A stretch of DNA of 56,159 bases from assembly GCF_002155965.1 (NCBI RefSeq), contig NZ_MUMH01000076.1, forward strand, positions 1 through 56,159. The letters run 5' to 3'. The stretch is from Allokutzneria sp. NRRL B-24872. GTDB taxonomy: Bacteria; Actinomycetota; Actinomycetes; Mycobacteriales; Pseudonocardiaceae. Under the pieces are notes generated by a model that saw nothing but the letters and a program-made list of their open reading frames with translations, did no database searches and was not told the origin of the DNA. Each line of letters starts with the position of its first letter. Position 1 is the first letter of the stretch. Below are positions 51,703 to 56,159 of the stretch, piece by piece. Made by a program: the position numbers and the translations under genes.

Positions 51703-51972
51703 TCAGGCGTGAGAACTCCGGTTCCCGACGACGAGCCGGTAGATCGCGAGCACGATCACCGCGCCGAGAATGGCCAGCAGCCACGAACTGAGGCTGAAGA
51801 ACGAGTCGACGTCCGCGTTGAACAGCGAGCGCCCGATCCAGCCGCCCAGCACACCGCCGACGATGCCCAGCAGCATCGTCACGATGATGCCGCCGGGGTC
51901 CTTCCCCGGCATGATCGCCTTCGCCAGAGCACCGGCGATCAGGCCAAGCACGATCCAAGCGATGAAGCCCAT
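51703..51972 (-). CDS. GlsB/YeaQ/YmgE family membrane protein
   Basis: 89 residues from ATG 51972, preceded by GGAAAGGGG. The whole protein is hydrophobic with the family phrases IAWIVLGLIAGALAKAIMPGKDPGGI and LLGIVGGVLGGWIGR, then a last helix (WLLAILGAVIVLAIYRLVVG). These proteins are often induced by stress, and their role is not established. It stands alone, flanked by palindromic sequences on both sides. Confidence 0.92.
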   Translation of the reverse strand: MGFIAWIVLGLIAGALAKAIMPGKDPGGIIVTMLLGIVGGVLGGWIGRSLFNADVDSFFSLSSWLLAILGAVIVLAIYRLVVGNRSSHA

Positions 51973-51993
51973 GGGGTGTACCCCTTTCCTGCC

Positions 51994-52010
51994 ACGACGC
52001 GCCGCGTCGT
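51994..52010. promoter_or_regulatory. Palindrome upstream of the GlsB-like gene
   Basis: ACGACGCG-C-CGCGTCGT is a perfect 17-nt inverted repeat 22 nt upstream of the GlsB-like start codon. It could be a repressor site or a stem in the mRNA leader. Confidence 0.5.
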
Positions 52011-52093
52011 CCCTGCGCAGTTGCCGTTCGTCCCTGCTGCAACAGAGGTGCCCAGTCCCCGTGATCTCACGCGGATGTTATGACTCCGTGACC

Positions 52094-52099
52094 TAGCAT
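52094..52099 (+). promoter_or_regulatory. Candidate -10 (TAGCAT) for dxr-rip
   Basis: TAGCAT, within the sequence GTGACCTAGCATGAG, matches TANNNT and would start transcription about 110 nt before dxr ATG 52217. The -35 is unclear. Confidence 0.4.
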
Positions 52100-52216
52100 G
52101 AGCCGATCGGTGCGACTACGAGCTGCCGCATCGGGTGCGACAACATGGTCATGATCCCGCCGCCGGGCACTTCCCGCCCTGCGGCCCGAGTCCCACGATC
52201 GGGGAGAATGGCCGCT

Positions 52217-53458
52217 ATGACTGCTTCCGGCGCTGGTCAGCGCTCTGTGCTTGTGCTCGGCTCGACAGGCTCTGTCGGAGCGCAGGCGCTCGACGTCGTT
52301 CGCGCCGCGCCGCACCTGTTCCGGGTGGCCGGGATCGCGGCGGGCGGCAGCGACCCGGCGGCGGTGGCCGCGCAGGCGCTGGAGTTCGGGGTCGATGCGG
52401 TCGCGGTGACCAGGGCGAGCGCGGCGGAGGACCTCCAGCTCGCGCTGTACGCGGAGGCGCAGCGGCGCGGGTTCGAGCGCGGCGAGTTCCGGCTGCCGAG
52501 GATGTTCGTCGGGCCGGAGGCCATCCGCGAGCTGATCGCCAGCACTCCGGTGGACGTGGTGCTCAACGCGCTGCCCGGCTCGATGGGCCTCACCCCGACG
52601 CTGGACGCGCTCGCGACCGGCTCGATGCTGGCGCTGGCCAACAAGGAGTCGCTGATCGCGGGCGGACCGCTGGTGCTCAAGGCGGCCAAGCCCGGTCAGC
52701 TCGTCCCGGTGGACTCCGAGCACTCCGCGCTCGCGCAGTGCCTGCGCGGTGGACGGGCCGAGGAGGTGGACCGGCTGGTGGTGACCGCCTCCGGCGGGCC
52801 GTTCCGGGGCCGCCGCCGCGAGGAGCTGACCGAGGTCACCGTCGCGCAGGCGATGAACCACCCGACGTGGGCCATGGGGCGGGTGATCACGATCAACTCC
52901 GCGACCCTGGTCAACAAGGGGCTGGAGCTGATCGAGGCGAAGCTGCTCTACGACCTGCCCTACGAGCGCATCGACGTGGTCGTGCACCCGCAGTCGATCA
53001 TCCACTCGATGGTCACCTTCGTCGACGGCTCGACGCTGGCCCAGGCCAGCCCGCCGGACATGAAGCTGCCCATCGCGCTGGCGCTGAACTGGCCGAACCG
53101 GGTTCCCGGCGCGGCGCGGCCGTGCGTGTTCGACACCGCGTCGTCGTGGACCTTCGAACCGGTGGACGACGAGACCTTCCCGGCGGTGCGCCTGGCGCGG
53201 CAGTCCGGGATGGCGGGCGGGTGCGTGCCCGCCGTGTACAACGCGGCGAACGAGGAGGCGGTCGAGGCGTTCCTCGCGGGCCGCGCCTCGTTCCTCTCGA
53301 TCGTGGACACCGTGCAGCGCGTCGTGGACGAGGCCGACCAGTGGCGCGCCGAACCGTCTACGGTGGACGAGGTCTTGGCCGCCGAGCAGTGGGCAAGGGC
53401 CCGGGCTCAGGAGCTGGTGGGCGCGGTGGGCGGCCCAGCCACCGCTGGAAGGAACTAG
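52217..53458 (+). CDS. dxr: 1-deoxy-D-xylulose-5-phosphate reductoisomerase
   Basis: 413 residues from ATG 52217, preferred over ATG 52208 because GGGGAG has the better spacing. NADPH fold: [19 protein letters not shown]. Catalytic parts: [33 protein letters not shown] and the MNHPTWAMG phrase with [11 protein letters not shown]. It turns DXP into MEP in the non-mevalonate isoprenoid pathway. ispG at 54883 belongs to the same pathway. rip follows after 4 nt. Confidence 0.98.
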   Translation: MTASGAGQRSVLVLGSTGSVGAQALDVVRAAPHLFRVAGIAAGGSDPAAVAAQALEFGVDAVAVTRASAAEDLQLALYAEAQRRGFERGEFRLPRMFVGPEAIRELIASTPVDVVLNALPGSMGLTPTLDALATGSMLALANKESLIAGGPLVLKAAKPGQLVPVDSEHSALAQCLRGGRAEEVDRLVVTASGGPFRGRRREELTEVTVAQAMNHPTWAMGRVITINSATLVNKGLELIEAKLLYDLPYERIDVVVHPQSIIHSMVTFVDGSTLAQASPPDMKLPIALALNWPNRVPGAARPCVFDTASSWTFEPVDDETFPAVRLARQSGMAGGCVPAVYNAANEEAVEAFLAGRASFLSIVDTVQRVVDEADQWRAEPSTVDEVLAAEQWARARAQELVGAVGGPATAGRN

Positions 53459-53462
53459 AGAC

Positions 53463-54683
53463 GTGTCGTTCGTTTTCGGCGTTGTGCTGTTCGCACTCGC
53501 CATCGGGGTGTCCATCGCCCTGCACGAGTTCGGTCACCTGCTGACCGCGAAGATGTTCGGGATGAAGGCCACCGAGTACTTCATCGGGTTCGGGCCGCGG
53601 ATCTTCTCCTTCCGCAGGGGCGAGACCGAGTACGGGCTCAAGGCCATCCCGGCGGGCGGCTACGTGCGCATCATCGGCATGACCGCGCTGGAGGAGGTCG
53701 ACCCGGCCGACCAGAAGCGCGCCTTCTACAACCAGAAGGTGTGGAAGCGCGTCGTCGTGCTCGGCGCGGGCTCGGTCATGCACTTCATCATCGGTGTGCT
53801 GGTCGTGTACTTCATGGCCGTCTCCACCGGGATGCCCAACCTGGAGAACAAGCCGATCGTCGGCGAGGTCAGCCAGTGCGTGCCCGCCTCGCAGGACTCC
53901 AAGACCGGCTCGCTCACCCAGTGCGGCCCCGGTGACAAGGCGCCCGCGCTGGCCGCCGGTCTGCAGAAGGGCGACCGCGTCCTCAGCGTGGGGGGCAAGG
54001 AGACGCCGGTCTACGCCGACGTCCTCAAGGCGACCCGTGCCACCAGCGGTCCGACCCCGTTCGTCGTCGACCGCGGTGGCCAGCAGCTCACGCTGACCAT
54101 CGACGTCGCCCAGGTGCAGCGGATGCCGCTGAACACCAAGCCCGGCGACAACGTCCCGCTGGAGACCGTCGGCGCGGTCGGCCTCGCCAACGCCAGCACC
54201 ATCTCCTACGGCGCGCTCTCCGCCGTCGGGCCGACCTTCGAGTTCACCGGGCTGCTGTTCCAGAACGCCTGGGAGGGGCTGAAGCGGCTGCCGGAGAAGG
54301 TCCCGGTCGTGGTGAAGGCGATCTTCGGCGACGACAACCCGGAGCGCCCGGTCAGCGTCGTCGGCGCGAGCATCATGGGCGGCGACGCCGTCGAGCGCGG
54401 CCTGTGGGAGGTCTTCCTCATCCTGCTGGCGATGCTCAACCTGTTCATCGGCGTGTTCAACCTGCTGCCGCTGCTGCCACTGGACGGCGGGCACATCGCG
54501 GTGAATCTTTATGAAAAGGCCCGTAACACGATCCGGCGAATGCGTGGTCGCCCGATCGGGGCTCCGGTGGACTACACGAAGCTGCTTCCGCTCACCTACG
54601 TGATGATTTTCCTCGGTGGTGCGCTGATGCTGCTGACCATCACCGCCGATGTGGTGAACCCGCTGCGCCTGGGTGGCCAGTAA
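53463..54683 (+). CDS. rip: Site-2 intramembrane metalloprotease (Rip1/RseP type)
   Basis: 406 residues from GTG 53463. The zinc motif HEFGH lies at residues 21-25 ([13 protein letters not shown]) in the first membrane helix, and the second active-site phrase [13 protein letters not shown] lies near the C-terminus. Between them is a PDZ domain ([20 protein letters not shown]). In mycobacteria Rip1 cleaves anti-sigma factors within the membrane and influences envelope lipids and virulence. Here it is 4 nt after dxr and closes with a strong hairpin. Confidence 0.97.
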   Translation: MSFVFGVVLFALAIGVSIALHEFGHLLTAKMFGMKATEYFIGFGPRIFSFRRGETEYGLKAIPAGGYVRIIGMTALEEVDPADQKRAFYNQKVWKRVVVLGAGSVMHFIIGVLVVYFMAVSTGMPNLENKPIVGEVSQCVPASQDSKTGSLTQCGPGDKAPALAAGLQKGDRVLSVGGKETPVYADVLKATRATSGPTPFVVDRGGQQLTLTIDVAQVQRMPLNTKPGDNVPLETVGAVGLANASTISYGALSAVGPTFEFTGLLFQNAWEGLKRLPEKVPVVVKAIFGDDNPERPVSVVGASIMGGDAVERGLWEVFLILLAMLNLFIGVFNLLPLLPLDGGHIAVNLYEKARNTIRRMRGRPIGAPVDYTKLLPLTYVMIFLGGALMLLTITADVVNPLRLGGQ

Positions 54684-54693
54684 CGAACTACCG

Positions 54694-54747
54694 AATGTGA
54701 GCGGTGCCGCGGCCATTGTTTTCCGGTCTTGTGGCACCGCTCACATT
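54694..54747 (+). terminator. Terminator after rip
   Basis: AATGTGAGCGGTGCC at 54694-54708 pairs perfectly with 54733-54747 across a 24-nt loop, followed by TGTTGT. It separates dxr-rip from ispG. Confidence 0.75.
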
Positions 54748-54812
54748 TGTTGTATGGGATTTCGATCGCACCCCGGCGTTTCCGTCCCCCGGCCCCGGGG
54801 CCGTACAGTGGA

Positions 54813-54818
54813 AGTCGG
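54813..54818 (+). promoter_or_regulatory. Candidate -10 (TACAGT) for ispG
   Basis: GGCCGTACAGTGGAAG contains TACAGT, a good TANNNT match, about 65 nt upstream of ispG ATG 54883. GGGAG is the candidate ribosome binding site. A direct repeat GAAGTCGGCAG occurs twice just after the -10. Confidence 0.5.
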
Positions 54819-54882
54819 CAGGGAAGTCGGCAGCGGTGCCCAGCCGGTCGGTCGAAGATCCTCACCCCGGGAGTTGAAATCC

Positions 54883-56046
<1,164 letters not shown>

Positions 56047-56087
56047 CCCCGGCTCGCCCCGAGCCTCATCGTCGTCTCCGACCACCT

Positions 56088-56159
56088 GAATGACTCGTTC
56101 GCCACGCTCAACGTGCTGAACGAGTCATTCAGCACGTTCAACCACATGAACGAGTCATT
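56088..56159. repeat. Cluster of inverted/direct 12-13-bp repeats, cut by the window end
   Basis: GAATGACTCGTTC (56088-56100) is the reverse complement of GAACGAGTCATTC (56118-56130), and GAACGAGTCATT recurs at 56148-56159, 30 nt later. Within this, AACGTGCTGAA (56110-56120) pairs with TTCAGCACGTT (56128-56138). It looks like a dispersed intergenic palindromic repeat family. Confidence 0.85.

Overview
The window is very GC-rich, about half its start codons are GTG (one is probably TTG), and it carries whiG, a PII/amt/glnD block, DUF2469, DUF2631 and a Rip1-type protease. This points to a high-GC filamentous actinomycete. The gene order follows the mycobacterial smc-ftsY-amt-glnB-glnD-ffh ... 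rpsP-rimM-trmD-rplS-lepB-rnhB ... comM-dprA-xerC ... rpsB-tsf-pyrH-frr-cdsA-rlmN ... dxr-rip-ispG core. whiG and an M23 peptidase sit beside rpsB as in Streptomyces. A Pseudonocardiaceae-type organism is my best guess (inference from gene content and style, not from a search).

Layout. 1-4.7 kb: a cut-off minus-strand membrane protein, acyP, a winged-helix protein and smc. 4.7-8.2 kb: four small membrane-anchored proteins of unknown function (two are tandem paralogues) around a FAD oxidoreductase. 8.2-11.4 kb, minus strand: a GNAT, a sodium:solute symporter and anmK, which look like a cell-wall sugar uptake/recycling pair. 11.4-17.1 kb: ftsY, then amt-glnB-glnD preceded by a good GlnR-type operator. 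17.4-22.5 kb: a P-loop protein, ffh, an amidohydrolase and two tandem CPBP membrane proteases. 22.6-27.2 kb: the rpsP-khpA-rimM-trmD, rplS, lepB, rnhB, DUF2469 block, ending at a strong terminator. 27.3-31.2 kb: yraN-comM-dprA, preceded by two perfect DnaA-box sequences and interrupted by an antisense nucleotidyltransferase gene. 31.4-38.9 kb: xerC with a large low-complexity insertion, whiG, an M23 peptidase, rpsB, tsf, pyrH, frr and cdsA.

38.9-52 kb is the accessory stretch between cdsA/rlmN and dxr. It holds a VOC protein, a methyltransferase, a PadR regulator with palindromic operators facing a possible 54-residue exported peptide, rlmN, a secreted DUF6355-like protein, an AlkD-like protein, a FitAB/VapBC toxin-antitoxin pair, a beta-carbonic anhydrase, DUF2631, a complete polyamine ABC transporter operon (potA-D-B-C) running into an RNHCP zinc protein and a methyltransferase, an exported acid phosphatase and a GlsB/YeaQ-type membrane protein. 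52.2-56.0 kb: dxr-rip-ispG. The window begins exactly on a long hairpin and ends inside a family of short inverted repeats, so both edges could be assembly breaks.

I see no rRNA, tRNA, CRISPR array, prophage or insertion sequence. No clearly new multi-gene system stands out. The most unusual items are the XerC insertion, the paired DnaA boxes before the competence-type genes, the PadR/small-peptide locus, terminators buried in or spanning coding ends, and several promoters that look leaderless.
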